A stretch of 64,000 nucleotides of DNA from Nocardia ignorata NBRC 108230 (GCF_001612905.1 NZ_BDBI01000020.1:62001-126000); one strand, 5' to 3'. Positions 8,339 to 18,109 are shown, numbered from the stretch's first letter. The notes: generated by a model from the letters alone, not told the origin. Numbers and translations: made by a program.

Positions 8339-9190
8339 ATGTTGCGCGTCGCAGTTCCCAACAAGGGCTCGCTGTCGGAATCCGCCGTCTCCATCCTCAG
8401 CGAGGCCGGCTACCGCAAACGCACCGACTCCCGTGACCTCACCGTCCTCGACCTCGCCAACCAGGTCGAATTCTTCTTCCTCCGGCCCAAGGACATCGCC
8501 ATCTACGTCGGCTCCGGTGAACTCGACCTCGGCATCACCGGCCGCGACCTGGCCCTGGACTCCGGTTCCCCGGTCACCGAACGCCTCTCCCTCGGCTTCG
8601 GCCGCTCCACCTTCCGCTACGCCGCCCCCGCCGGGGAGGACTGGAAGGTCGAAGACCTAGCGGGCAAGCGCATCGCCACCTCCTACCCGAACCTGGTGCG
8701 CGCCGACCTGGCCCGCTTCGGTATCGAGGCCGAGGTGATCCGCCTCGACGGCGCCGTCGAGATCTCCATCCAGCTCGGCGTGGCCGACGCCATCGCCGAC
8801 GTGGTCGGTTCCGGACGCACCCTGCGTCAGCACAACCTCGTCGCCTTCGGCGAGTCCCTGTGCGACTCGGAGGGCGTGCTCATCGAGCGGACGGGTGCCG
8901 ACCGCGACGACCGCGCCCGCAACCAGCTCATCAACCGCATCCAGGGCGTGGTGTTCGCCCAGCAGTACCTGATGCTCGACTACGACTGCCCCAAGTCGCT
9001 GCTCGACCAAGCCGCCGCCATCACCCCCGGCCTGGAATCACCGACCGTCTCGCCCATGCGCGACCCCGATTGGGTCGCCGTGCGCGCGTTGGTCCCCCGT
9101 AAGCAGGGCAACGAGCTGATGGACCGTCTGGCCGAGCTGGGTGCCAAGGCCATCCTCGCCACCGACATCCGCTCCTGCCGAGCATTCTGA
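8339..9190 (+). CDS. hisG: ATP phosphoribosyltransferase
   Basis: A 283-residue enzyme catalysing the first and committed step of histidine synthesis, joining ATP and PRPP. It opens with LRVAVPNKGSLSESA, carries the ELDLGITGRDL segment near residue 63 and the PRPP-binding stretch around VADAIADVVGSGRTL. The C-terminal regulatory domain of the long form is present (from about residue 210), so feedback inhibition by histidine is expected. An AAAGGA ribosome site precedes the ATG. It lies directly downstream of hisE on the same strand and ends at a strong hairpin shared with a convergent gene. Confidence 0.97.
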   Translation: MLRVAVPNKGSLSESAVSILSEAGYRKRTDSRDLTVLDLANQVEFFFLRPKDIAIYVGSGELDLGITGRDLALDSGSPVTERLSLGFGRSTFRYAAPAGEDWKVEDLAGKRIATSYPNLVRADLARFGIEAEVIRLDGAVEISIQLGVADAIADVVGSGRTLRQHNLVAFGESLCDSEGVLIERTGADRDDRARNQLINRIQGVVFAQQYLMLDYDCPKSLLDQAAAITPGLESPTVSPMRDPDWVAVRALVPRKQGNELMDRLAELGAKAILATDIRSCRAF

Positions 9191-9201
9191 GTCGACCTGT
9201 T

Positions 9202-9241
9202 CGAAGGCCCTCCACCGGTTCCGTGCCGGAGGGGGCCTTCG
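9202..9241. terminator. Long hairpin between convergent hisG and an SMI1-like gene
   Basis: A 9-bp perfect outer stem (9202-9210 with 9233-9241) continues into an inner pairing around CTCC and CCGG with small interruptions. It lies 11 nt after hisG and about 20 nt before the end of the minus-strand gene at 9263, so it can serve both directions. Confidence 0.7.
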
Positions 9242-9262
9242 TGCGTTCCGGCGGTCGCCTGT

Positions 9263-9910
9263 TCAGTTCCGGTCGTCGGCGAACGCAACCAGCGGCACGG
9301 GGCGACCATCGCGCCGTGCCTGCCCCATCTCGAGGACCGCCATCGACACCAGGTACCGATCACCATCCGTCCCTGCCAGCAACCCGAACCCGTCCTCCAC
9401 GATCAGCCCGTCCGAGGAAATCACCGCCAGCAGATCACGGAGAAAATCCTCGACCGACTCCCATACCGCTTCGCGGTCGCCGTACATGTCCATTTCGCAG
9501 TACACCACCTGCCCGACCTGCCCTGTCGCGCCGGGATGCGAATCGACCGCTATCGCGTGATCGGCCGTCGCGTACAGGGCACACCAACCGCGGTCCCACC
9601 ACACCTTCCGTACCGCACCATCGGTCGAGCCGTCCAGTTCCTCGAAAGGTTCTCCGGGGCCACTGGATTCGGCCTCGTTCGCGCGCGCGGCCACGTACTG
9701 CCCCGCCGAGTCAGGGCCTTCCAGACACATCCCCAGAATGTCGCGACCGGCCAATACCGACCACAAATCGGCGACCTCCGGCGGAGCCGGCACGCCGGTC
9801 CACTCCTGGTATCGGCCCACATCCCCGGACCCGCGCCGCAAAACCGGCTCGAATCCCTTCTTCACCAACAGATTCCAGATCTGGTGCGCCAGGTTCGTTA
9901 CGTCGCTCAT
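9263..9910 (-). CDS. SMI1/KNR4 (SUKH)-like protein, candidate immunity protein
   Basis: A 215-residue soluble protein. The order of features resembles the SUKH/SMI1-KNR4 fold: an N-terminal helix with Pro-rich turn (WTGVPAPPEVADLWSVL), a central WWDRGWCALYATADHAIAVD hairpin and a C-terminal helix (VWESVEDFLRDLLA). SUKH proteins are frequent immunity proteins of polymorphic toxins, especially against nucleases. It is the last gene of the minus-strand toxin operon, 55 nt after the first immunity candidate. It may be a second immunity gene or one left from an earlier toxin tip. The family call rests on motif impression only. Confidence 0.6.
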   Translation of the reverse strand: MSDVTNLAHQIWNLLVKKGFEPVLRRGSGDVGRYQEWTGVPAPPEVADLWSVLAGRDILGMCLEGPDSAGQYVAARANEAESSGPGEPFEELDGSTDGAVRKVWWDRGWCALYATADHAIAVDSHPGATGQVGQVVYCEMDMYGDREAVWESVEDFLRDLLAVISSDGLIVEDGFGLLAGTDGDRYLVSMAVLEMGQARRDGRPVPLVAFADDRN

Positions 9911-9965
9911 CGGTCACCCACTGATCTGACCGGCCGCTCAGCGGTGCTGCGACCTCGAGAATTGC

Positions 9966-10370
9966 TTACAGGTCATGCGGTCGCAGGATGTCCACGAGTT
10001 GCTCAGGTGGGAGCCCACTGAATACCTGGTTCGCCCATTTGATCGCCTCATCGATTTCGTAGGAGTATTCGATCCGAAATTGTCCTGATCGGGCGACGGA
10101 ACACTTCAGGCCCATACATTCTGGACCCTGTGCTGCCAGCAGCTCGGCTGAATTGGTTTGCACTCGGTTGTCTATTTCTCTGTGGTCGAATAGATCGACA
10201 ATTGCGCCGTCATCCCCCCGGTACGCAGCTACCTCCCAAGTGCCAACGCCCTGCGAAGGATGTACCCTGGTCGCAACCACGAAATCCCAATCAGGGTATA
10301 CGAGTGCTCCGGCATCAGCGGCTGCCTGCACCAGTTCTGTCGTAACCTCGACCTCGTCGATATCGGTCAC
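9966..10370 (-). CDS. Candidate cognate immunity protein of the Rhs toxin
   Basis: A 134-residue acidic protein that I do not firmly recognise. Its C-terminal half (QFRIEYSYEIDEAIKWANQ) faintly recalls YezG/DUF600-type immunity proteins. The strongest evidence is position: its GTG start overlaps the stop codon of the giant toxin gene by four bases (GTGA), with an AGGAGG ribosome site inside the toxin's last codons, so the two are translationally coupled. Base composition is visibly less GC-rich than the surrounding chromosome, as in the toxin tip. Neutralisation of the endonuclease tip is inferred from this arrangement. Confidence 0.65.
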   Translation of the reverse strand: MTDIDEVEVTTELVQAAADAGALVYPDWDFVVATRVHPSQGVGTWEVAAYRGDDGAIVDLFDHREIDNRVQTNSAELLAAQGPECMGLKCSVARSGQFRIEYSYEIDEAIKWANQVFSGLPPEQLVDILRPHDL

Positions 10371-13300
10371 TGATCCTCCTGATCTCGATCCTTCGAGTAA
10401 CTGTTGAACGTTTTTCGGTCTATCCCGTAATCCATGCGCTTGAACGTGTTCCCGCCATGGTTGCTGAAATCGATCGGGAACTGACGGAATGTCTCCCCAT
10501 TGGCGTCTTGCATGCGTACCCGCCCCGTCACCCTGTCGGGTGTGACTGCACCTGGCGGATCAGTGTAGAAACCGATGCGTGTTTCCCGGCCAGGGCCCGA
10601 TGAGGGCCAATCTGCAATACCAGCCTCCAGCGCCTTGAACTCCTTCTGATTGAACCACCGCTCCTGTGCGAAGAGGTTCGCCAACCCTCGGTCCAGAGTC
10701 GTTCGGTAGCTGGACGCGTGGCCGCCATCGTACTGGAGGCCCGTGCCTGTAGGGTCCACTCCCTCGTGACCTGTGTTCGTCGCTGCCGTGCTCTCGGGAC
10801 TGTCTCCTTTGCGCTTGACCTTGTCGCTGCTGGAGAAGTCGTGCCGGATGACGCCTTGGGTAGAAACATGGCGTCCGTTGAGTGATTCGGTACGGACTAC
10901 GTTGTCACCGACTTGAGACCGCGAGAACGAGCGGACGTTTCCGTCGGCATCCGGCGGATGGATGACGTGCTGCTCGTGGCGGAGTGCCCTGAATGTACCG
11001 CCCGTACGTGTCTTGTACTCGACCGAACGTGGCGGGTAATCACGAACAACTGTGTGGTTCGGTGGGTCTCCGTAAATCGTGTCGGTGTACCGGGTGCCGG
11101 AATCGGTCGTTCCGTTGACAATTCGGGTCGGAGGGCCGTCCGGCACGGGGAGCGGATAGTCATCGGGACGAAGCGTGCCGCGCGTATTCGCGTGGTCGGG
11201 ATTGGTGGGGTCGAGTTCGGGTCCGTCGACGACCCGTCGTGGTGGGGTGATCCGGTCGCGGACCGCATCGCGGCGGTCGCCGAACGGCTCTTGTCGGCCT
11301 CGTGGTGTGTTGGTAGTCGGCGGCCCTGTGTCGCTCGATCCCGGTCGCGTGGTGCCCGCGTCGGCGTTCGGATCGGGCACTGTGTCCGGTGTGGTGCGGG
11401 GTTGCCCTGTGTCGGCGGTCGGTCGCGTGGGCGTGGGGTCCGGCGGGTTGACGGTGTTGGGATCGGGAGTGTCGTCGGACGAATCGCTGTCGCACGAGTC
11501 CGGGATGAGGCCGAGAGGGTCGCGCCAGGTGAGTGGGTTGTGGGGGTAGGTGTGGGGGTTGGGGGCGGCGGTGAGGCCGAGGGGGTCTCGGGTGAGGTAG
11601 CGGGCGGTGTGGGGGTCGTAGACGCGGTGGAGGTTGTAGTGGAGGTCGGATTCGGGGTCGTGGAATTGGCCGGGGAAGCGGAGGGGGGTGGTTGTGGTGC
11701 CCTGCCAGGTGGTTTTGCCCCAGAGGGTGGTGGTCGCGGTGGCGGTGGTTGCGGCGGTGGCGGGGTCGATGAGTTCGGTGGGGGTGCCGACGAGGTCGGT
11801 GATGATCGCGCGGAACTCGGAGGTGGCCGCGTCGTCGACGGATTGGGTGAGGGAGAGGTGGGTGCCGGGGTGGTATTCCCAGCGGGTTGTGCTGGTGGCG
11901 GTGGTGGCCTCGATCAGGTGGGTGTCGTCCCAGGTGTAGTCGGTGCGGTCGAGGACGGTGCCGTCGGTTGCGAGGTGTTGTTTGGTGGTGCGGCGGCCGA
12001 GGGCGTCGTAGGTGTAGTGCCACCACTGCCGGTCCGGGGTGTAGACGTCGGTGAGCTGGTCGAAGCTGTTGTAGCGGTAGTGCCAGGTGCGTGCGCCGGT
12101 GGTTTTGCGGATGAGGCGACCGGCGGGGTCGTGGTGGTATTCGGTGTCGCTGTCGCGGACGAGCAGGTTGTCGCGGTATTCGCGGGCGGTGCCGGTGAGG
12201 TTGCCGAGGGGGTCGTAGCCGTAGCGCTCGGTGGGGTGGTTGTTGCGGGCGACGGTGGTGACGCGGCCGCGGACATCGAGGGTGTAGTCGTGGTGCGTGA
12301 CCGGGATGTTCGGGCGGCTGACAGCGTGGGAGGTGAGGTATCCGTCTGCGCGATAGAGGAATTCGTCGCGGCGGAGGTGTTGTGGCGCGGGTCGCGCGGC
12401 CCGGTCCAGAGAGAGGGACACGAGACGGGCGGGGAAGCCGATGACCTCCTGGCCGACGAGTTGTCCGCGCGCGCTGACGAGACGATCGACCGCGACCTCG
12501 CCGGTGCGCCAGCGGGTGAGATGTCCGGCGAGGTTGTACTCGAAGCTGACGTCGTGGCCGCCGACACCGAGCCGGTCGACACGTCCGGTCAAGTCGTGAT
12601 GCCAGGTGGTTTCGGCCCCGGTCGGACTGGTGCGGGTGATCCGGCGCGCATGCTGGTCGTACCGGAATCGCATCGGCGGCCGATTGTCGATCTGTTCGGC
12701 TTCGAGCAAGCCCGTTGAGCTGTAGGTGTATTCGATGACGTGATGATGCTTGTCACCGTTGCCGGTGCTCGCGGTGAGCACCCGGCCCGCAGGGTCGTGG
12801 GTATAGCGGATCCAGTCACCGTCGTCGGTGGCGACCTCGGTGCACCGGCCGAGAATGTCGTAGCGGTGGTGGCGGCTGATCCCGGTCGCCGGGGTGACAG
12901 TGGCGATTCGGCCTGCGGAATCCCACGTATACGTGGTTCGCGCTGCGCTGTAATCGGTTTCGGCGACGAGCCGGCCCGCGTGGTCGTATTCGTAGGTCCA
13001 GGTCTGGCCGAGCGGATTGTGCACCGCGGTGAGGCGACGTTCGGTATCCCACTCGTAGCGGGTGAGCGATCCGTCGGGATCGCGACGTGACCGCAGCAGG
13101 TCGAACGCGCGGTAGGAGTAGGAGGTGACGCCCCCGGCGGGATCGGTGTGGGCGACGATATTGCCTTCGCCGTCGTATGCCCACGACTCCGTCCGGCCGT
13201 CGGGATCGGTTCTGCGCAGCAGGTTTCCGGCGGGCGACCACTCGTAGGTGGTCACCGCGCCGGTGGGGTCGACGGTTCGGATCGGGCGCCCCGCGGCGTC

Positions 13301-16300
13301 ACGGTCGATGCGGGTCGTCGCGCCGAGCGGATCGATCAGAATGATCGGCAGCCCGGCGGCGTCGGTGTGGATGGTGGTGCGCGCGCCGCCGACCAGCACG
13401 CTCGCCAGCGCACCCGAGGGGTGGTAGGTGAACTCGGTGCGGGAACCGGCGGGATCGACGGCGGCGGTCAGATCGCCGTTGTCGGACCATTCCCGGCGGT
13501 GCACCGAACCGTCGGCGGTGGTGATGGTGCTCGGGCGGTGACGCCAGACGTAGTCGTACGCGAGCGAAACACCGTCCGGGCGAACGATTTCCACCGGGTC
13601 ACCCGCGCCGTTGTAGCGGTAGGTGGTTGTCGTGTCCGGGTCGGGTCCGGTGACGGTCAGTGGTTTGCGTTCGGCGTTGTAGTCGGTGTGGAAATGGGCG
13701 CCGTCGGGGGTGACCCGATCGCGCAATTGCAACTCGCGGTCGAACCCGTGGGTGGTGACGGCGCCGAGGGAGTCGGTGACGGCGGTGAGTCTGCCCGCGC
13801 CGCCGGGGAAGTCCACATAGGCGAAGACGCAGTTCAGGATGTCCGCGGTGCCGCGCTGATGGACCACTCGACCGGCATCGTCGTAGGTGTTGACCATCTG
13901 GTTGCCGTTCGAATCGGTCCACGAGGTCATCCGGTGCTCGGCGTCGTAGGTGTACCGGGTCGTCGCCGAGTCGGCGTTGGTGACCGAGGTCAACAACCCT
14001 GTCGTATAACCGAATTCGCGCACAGGTAGCCCGTGCTCGCCGTCGGTGAGCAACACCAGGCCGGTGACGCGGCCGTGCGCGGACTCCACGCGCACCCGGT
14101 AACCGCCGGAATGCGACACCTCGACCGGCACACCGTCGGCGTCGTAATGGAACCGGATGCGGTTGTGGTGACGGTCCGTGATCGCCGAGACCGCGAAGTT
14201 TCCGAGCTCGACATCGAGGTTGTCGAGGTGGGCTTCCGGGGCGAAATGCCAGATCAGTTCGCGGCGTTGATCCCACACGCGGTAACCGCCCGCGTCGGTG
14301 CGGGTCAGCGTCCAGGACTGGCCGTCGGTGAGCGGCCGCACCGGCTCACCGACCTCGGCGTGCGGGTAGGCGAGCATGATGCCCTCGTCGCCGAGGAAGG
14401 TGACGCCGTCGTCCGACACGACGACGCGAGCATCGAGGGTCGACGACCACGACGTCCCGAACCACCGCCCGAAACGGTAGTTCGAATGATGCGAACGGCG
14501 CAGCACCAGCGGCAGCACCCCAGGCAACTCCAGATCCGTTTCGGGCAGCAGGAATTCGCCGGTGCTGATATCGACGGGATCGGTGGAACAGGTCTTCTGT
14601 TCGGGTGTGCGATCGTGCTCGGCCCCGGAATTGCGCGCCTGGTCGTGAGCATCGCTGTCGGCGTCCGCCCGGTCTTTCGCGGTGGGCGTGTCGGAGTCCG
14701 GGTCACGATCCTTGCTGGTTTCGGGGTCGCGATCCGGTGTGCGGTCGGTCGGTACGTCGCGATCGTTGCCGTTGTCGGGGCCACGGTCTGGGCTGCGGTC
14801 GGTAGGTGTGTCGCGGTCGGGCGTGCGATCGGTTGGGGTGCCCGGATCGCGGTCGGTGGGGGTGTCGTGGTCCGGATGGCGGTCGGTTGGCACGTCGCGG
14901 TCCGGTGTGTGATCCGTCTGCGGGGCGCGGTGTGGGTCGGGCGTGCGATCGGTAGAGGTGTTCGGATCGCCGCCGGGGGTCCGGTCGGTGGGTGCGTCGC
15001 GGTCTGGGTCGGGTGTGCGGGTGGGGTTCGTGCCGTCGTCGACGGGACGACTCGGTCCTCGGTCGGGAAGGCCGGTGGGAGAGCTCGGGTGAGCCGACTG
15101 GGTCGGGTGAGCGCGCGGGGTGTCGGGGCGGCTGGCGGTGACCGGTGAGTTCCCGTTCAGCCGGGCCGACGGGTCAGGGGAGACGCCCGCGCGTGGGGTG
15201 TCCACGGTCGGTCGTGGCGTGGGTGATGAATCAGGTGGTCGGCGTGCGGATGTCGTATCGGGCCGGGGCGGCGACGGTGGGGTGTGGGTTGGGCTCGGCG
15301 GGGTGGAGTGGGGGCGTATGGGTGTCGCGTCGGGGTTGCGGGGGCTCTGGCCAGCGTCCGCATGGGTGGCAGGGCCCGGTTGCCAGAGGGGGGAGGAGGT
15401 GGCTGGGTTCGATGTTTGGGTGGCCGAGGCGGTCGTCGTGTTGGTGTTGGTCGAGGCCGGTGAGGTGTCGGCAGTCTGTGGAGGGCGGGTAGTCGCGGTG
15501 TCCGGGGAGGAAGGGCTGCTCGAGGGGTGGTCGGCGTCGTTGCGGGCGGTCGACCGGCCGTCCGGTTCCGTGCGCGACGGGGCGCCGGAATCCGGGTGTC
15601 CGTCGGTTCGCGTGTGCGGAATATCGGAGGTAGCCGTAGGCGAACTCGGATTGTGTTGAGTGGATTCAGGCTCCGAGCGCTGTGTGGGCGTGGGTTCGGC
15701 GCGCTGGGTCGGCGAGTCGGTGGATGTCGGGTCCGAGCGCTGCGCCGGACTGTCGTCCTGCTGGTCGGTACGTGAGGTGGGTGTGTTGTCGGTCTGTTGT
15801 GTCGGCGTGGGTTCTGATCGCGAGGTCGGCGTGTTGTCGGTCTGGTGGGTCGAGGCCGGTTCTGTGCGTTGTGTCGGTGACTGGTCGGTGTGGGTGGGCG
15901 AAGGCTCTGCCCGCTGGGTCGGGGCGGACGTGTCGGGGTTCGTGGTTCCCGCCGCTTCGGGGCGCGGTTCCGGGCGGCTTGTCGGCGGCTCGGGGTCGGG
16001 GGTGTGTTCCGGTGTGTGGGTGGGCGCCGCCTCGGTGGTGGGCTCGGGATCGCGGGTGGTGCCCGGGTTTTCGGCGGTCGGGACCGGCTCTTCCTGCTGT
16101 GTTCGTGGTGCCGGCTCGGCCTGGCGCGGCTCGGGGTTCTCGGGTGCGTTCGAGTAGCCGCCGATGTCCTCGGTGCGCTGGGTGGGGGCCTCGCGCTGTG
16201 GGCTCGCCTCGACGGGCCGCACGTCAGAGGGGGAGGACCCTCGGTCGTTCTGCGGTAGCCCCGCACCCTCACGCGGCGCGGTCTGCCCTGGCGGGTCGGC

Positions 16301-17485
16301 GTCTCGGGTCGGGCTGGGGGTTTCCGGGGCCCGAGTCGGAGTGGGGTTCGGGTCGGCGCCGTTGCCCGACACGCGTCTGCCCGCGTCGGCGCCGCGTTTG
16401 AGCGCGGAGATCGCTGTCTTCACACTGCCACCACCACCGGTCGCGGCCGTGAGGATGAGGTCGGGGGCGAGCGACCCGGCGAATTCGAACGGGTTGGCCC
16501 TGGCCTCTTTGAGGATGGCGTCGACCGCCGCACCCGGATCGGCCACGGCGACAACGAGTCCGGTTCCCAGATCGGACAGCCCCTTGGCGTATTCGGCAGG
16601 ATGGGTGATGTTGTAGATATCGGTCGGATTCACCTGACGCACCAGTTGCACCATTCCGGTGACCGCAGTGAGAAAACCGGCGGTGAAATTCAGGGCAGCG
16701 TGGTCGAAAACCCCTTTGAGGTCGGAGATATTCGCGATCCACCGCTCACTGAACGGCGGTTCCTTCGGTGCCCGCTCGGTAGCTGTTTCGATCGCGCCGA
16801 CCGCGATCGATGCGCCGTTGTCACGCTGCACCCGTGCGCCGCGCAGAATCTCGCGCGCCTCGTTGCGAATGGCCGTCCAGGTGTCGATGAGCGGATTGGC
16901 CTGCTGCTGCTCGCCGGTGAGGCCGTTCCACCAGGTCTTCTGGCGACGTTCTTCGGCGTCGGCCGCTTTCCAGCGGTCGATGGCGGTCTGGGCCTTGTCC
17001 TGGGCGGCTTTCACCTCGTTCTGCCAGGCCTTCAGCGCCTCCGCCGCGGCCGCCATCGCGTCGGCGCCGTCGAACCAGAGTTTCGGCTGCTTGTCGTAGA
17101 CGGCATTGAACGCGTCGGCGCCCTTACCGGTCCATTCGGCGGCATCGATCTTCTGCAACGCCTGACCCGTCGATTCGATCGCCTCGGCCATCTTCGTCAA
17201 TGTCTCGGCGGCCGAACCGATTTCGGACGGCTCGCCCAGGATCAGCTCTTTGGGGTCCTCTGTTTGCCCCAGCTCCTCCTCTTCGACGTCGCCGCCGGTC
17301 GCGGAGGCGATGTTGTCGCCGAGATCGTCGAGCGCATTGCCGATCTTCTCCAGCCCGACATGTTCGGCGGCGTCACCGACCACGTCCAGGCCGTCGTCGA
17401 TGATCTGGCCGGCACCCTCGACGACATTCTCGACGCCGTCTTCGATCGCGCTGCCGACTTTGTCGAAGATTTCGCCGATCCCCAC
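10367..17485 (-). CDS. Giant Rhs/YD-repeat polymorphic toxin with WXG-like N-terminus and endonuclease tip
   Basis: A 2372-residue polymorphic toxin. Residues 1-200 form a helical domain with WTGKGADAF near 117, typical of type VII (ESX) secretion substrates. Residues about 340-960 are a Pro/Thr/Asp/Arg-rich low-complexity linker. From about 968, PVDISTGEFLLPETDLELPG marks a DUF6531-type Rhs entry, followed by dozens of YD repeats such as TRYTYDAEHR. The Rhs core closes near residue 2000 with two DPLGL motifs. A second linker leads to the tip (about 2115-2372), where DGGH at 2253-2256 followed by NLFAQ resembles the DNA/RNA non-specific endonuclease family, His2256 being the presumed catalytic residue. 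GTG start; it follows the WXG-like gene by 3 nt and overlaps the immunity gene. Confidence 0.88.
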   Translation of the reverse strand: MGIGEIFDKVGSAIEDGVENVVEGAGQIIDDGLDVVGDAAEHVGLEKIGNALDDLGDNIASATGGDVEEEELGQTEDPKELILGEPSEIGSAAETLTKMAEAIESTGQALQKIDAAEWTGKGADAFNAVYDKQPKLWFDGADAMAAAAEALKAWQNEVKAAQDKAQTAIDRWKAADAEERRQKTWWNGLTGEQQQANPLIDTWTAIRNEAREILRGARVQRDNGASIAVGAIETATERAPKEPPFSERWIANISDLKGVFDHAALNFTAGFLTAVTGMVQLVRQVNPTDIYNITHPAEYAKGLSDLGTGLVVAVADPGAAVDAILKEARANPFEFAGSLAPDLILTAATGGGGSVKTAISALKRGADAGRRVSGNGADPNPTPTRAPETPSPTRDADPPGQTAPREGAGLPQNDRGSSPSDVRPVEASPQREAPTQRTEDIGGYSNAPENPEPRQAEPAPRTQQEEPVPTAENPGTTRDPEPTTEAAPTHTPEHTPDPEPPTSRPEPRPEAAGTTNPDTSAPTQRAEPSPTHTDQSPTQRTEPASTHQTDNTPTSRSEPTPTQQTDNTPTSRTDQQDDSPAQRSDPTSTDSPTQRAEPTPTQRSEPESTQHNPSSPTATSDIPHTRTDGHPDSGAPSRTEPDGRSTARNDADHPSSSPSSPDTATTRPPQTADTSPASTNTNTTTASATQTSNPATSSPLWQPGPATHADAGQSPRNPDATPIRPHSTPPSPTHTPPSPPRPDTTSARRPPDSSPTPRPTVDTPRAGVSPDPSARLNGNSPVTASRPDTPRAHPTQSAHPSSPTGLPDRGPSRPVDDGTNPTRTPDPDRDAPTDRTPGGDPNTSTDRTPDPHRAPQTDHTPDRDVPTDRHPDHDTPTDRDPGTPTDRTPDRDTPTDRSPDRGPDNGNDRDVPTDRTPDRDPETSKDRDPDSDTPTAKDRADADSDAHDQARNSGAEHDRTPEQKTCSTDPVDISTGEFLLPETDLELPGVLPLVLRRSHHSNYRFGRWFGTSWSSTLDARVVVSDDGVTFLGDEGIMLAYPHAEVGEPVRPLTDGQSWTLTRTDAGGYRVWDQRRELIWHFAPEAHLDNLDVELGNFAVSAITDRHHNRIRFHYDADGVPVEVSHSGGYRVRVESAHGRVTGLVLLTDGEHGLPVREFGYTTGLLTSVTNADSATTRYTYDAEHRMTSWTDSNGNQMVNTYDDAGRVVHQRGTADILNCVFAYVDFPGGAGRLTAVTDSLGAVTTHGFDRELQLRDRVTPDGAHFHTDYNAERKPLTVTGPDPDTTTTYRYNGAGDPVEIVRPDGVSLAYDYVWRHRPSTITTADGSVHRREWSDNGDLTAAVDPAGSRTEFTYHPSGALASVLVGGARTTIHTDAAGLPIILIDPLGATTRIDRDAAGRPIRTVDPTGAVTTYEWSPAGNLLRRTDPDGRTESWAYDGEGNIVAHTDPAGGVTSYSYRAFDLLRSRRDPDGSLTRYEWDTERRLTAVHNPLGQTWTYEYDHAGRLVAETDYSAARTTYTWDSAGRIATVTPATGISRHHRYDILGRCTEVATDDGDWIRYTHDPAGRVLTASTGNGDKHHHVIEYTYSSTGLLEAEQIDNRPPMRFRYDQHARRITRTSPTGAETTWHHDLTGRVDRLGVGGHDVSFEYNLAGHLTRWRTGEVAVDRLVSARGQLVGQEVIGFPARLVSLSLDRAARPAPQHLRRDEFLYRADGYLTSHAVSRPNIPVTHHDYTLDVRGRVTTVARNNHPTERYGYDPLGNLTGTAREYRDNLLVRDSDTEYHHDPAGRLIRKTTGARTWHYRYNSFDQLTDVYTPDRQWWHYTYDALGRRTTKQHLATDGTVLDRTDYTWDDTHLIEATTATSTTRWEYHPGTHLSLTQSVDDAATSEFRAIITDLVGTPTELIDPATAATTATATTTLWGKTTWQGTTTTPLRFPGQFHDPESDLHYNLHRVYDPHTARYLTRDPLGLTAAPNPHTYPHNPLTWRDPLGLIPDSCDSDSSDDTPDPNTVNPPDPTPTRPTADTGQPRTTPDTVPDPNADAGTTRPGSSDTGPPTTNTPRGRQEPFGDRRDAVRDRITPPRRVVDGPELDPTNPDHANTRGTLRPDDYPLPVPDGPPTRIVNGTTDSGTRYTDTIYGDPPNHTVVRDYPPRSVEYKTRTGGTFRALRHEQHVIHPPDADGNVRSFSRSQVGDNVVRTESLNGRHVSTQGVIRHDFSSSDKVKRKGDSPESTAATNTGHEGVDPTGTGLQYDGGHASSYRTTLDRGLANLFAQERWFNQKEFKALEAGIADWPSSGPGRETRIGFYTDPPGAVTPDRVTGRVRMQDANGETFRQFPIDFSNHGGNTFKRMDYGIDRKTFNSYSKDRDQEDQ
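14640..15060 (-). repeat. Degenerate repeats encoding a Thr-Asp-Arg-Pro linker in the toxin
   Basis: Within the toxin gene, about 15 imperfect copies of a short unit encode variants of PTDRTPDRD between roughly residues 810 and 950. The protein stretch is highly charged, lacks hydrophobic residues and must be unstructured. It sits just before the Rhs shell domain. Such arrays are prone to expansion and contraction by slippage. Confidence 0.7.
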
Positions 17486-17488
17486 GGG

Positions 17489-18109
17489 TTACTGGCCCCC
17501 CTGCTCCTTCTTCATGATCTCCGCGGCTCGCTCGGCCGCACCGGTATTCCAGCCGGGAGATTCACCGGCCAGCAGGCTGCCGGTCACCGGACTGATATTC
17601 GCGTACGCCTGCGGTCCGACCGCCTCGATGACCTTCATATTGGTCTGAATGTGCTGATTGGCGTCCTGAAACGACTTCGCGCTGTAATCGGCGTTGCGAA
17701 TGTGGTTGAACGAATTGTCGGCGAACGTCTCACCCCAGGAACGCTTGGTGATCTCCTCACCCGACAGATGTGGATTGCCCGCCATATGCGTCCACATTGT
17801 CTTCAGCGTGTCCTCGGACTTGGTTTCCATTTCGTCGTAGCGGCCCGCCGCCAAACCGAGCGTGCGGGCGATCGAGTTGCCTGCTTGCACCAGGGCGCGC
17901 ACGCCCCACGACCATCGCTCGGTGAACTCCTCGAAGGTCTTCTGCACGGTGTGTTTGCCTGCCTCGAGCGTCGACATCGTGAGCAGCGCGAATCCCCGGC
18001 CCATATTGCCGGTTTCGCCGATCCCCATCGCCGACAGCTCGCCGATGGTGCCTTCGATGCCCGTCGCGGCCTGCTGCAGCACCGCCGGGTCGACTTTCAC
18101 CGTGGTCAT
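17489..18109 (-). CDS. WXG100-like ESX secretion partner
   Basis: A 206-residue helical protein. The N-terminal half resembles WXG100/ESX proteins: a long helix, a tight turn with RWSWGVRAL (residues about 64-72) and a second helix. The C-terminal half is unfamiliar. It lies directly upstream of the toxin (3-nt gap) and its ATG overlaps the stop codon of the preceding gene by four bases. Likely it pairs with the toxin's own WXG-like N-terminus for export by a type VII system, as is known for LXG/WXG toxins. No ESX apparatus gene (EccC and others) is in the window, so the machinery must be elsewhere. Confidence 0.7.
   Translation of the reverse strand: MTTVKVDPAVLQQAATGIEGTIGELSAMGIGETGNMGRGFALLTMSTLEAGKHTVQKTFEEFTERWSWGVRALVQAGNSIARTLGLAAGRYDEMETKSEDTLKTMWTHMAGNPHLSGEEITKRSWGETFADNSFNHIRNADYSAKSFQDANQHIQTNMKVIEAVGPQAYANISPVTGSLLAGESPGWNTGAAERAAEIMKKEQGGQ

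Noticed and set aside
10913..12718. 601-codon plus-strand frame opposite the Rhs toxin
   Set aside because: Val/Gly-rich shadow of YD-repeat codons; no ribosome site, no motifs.
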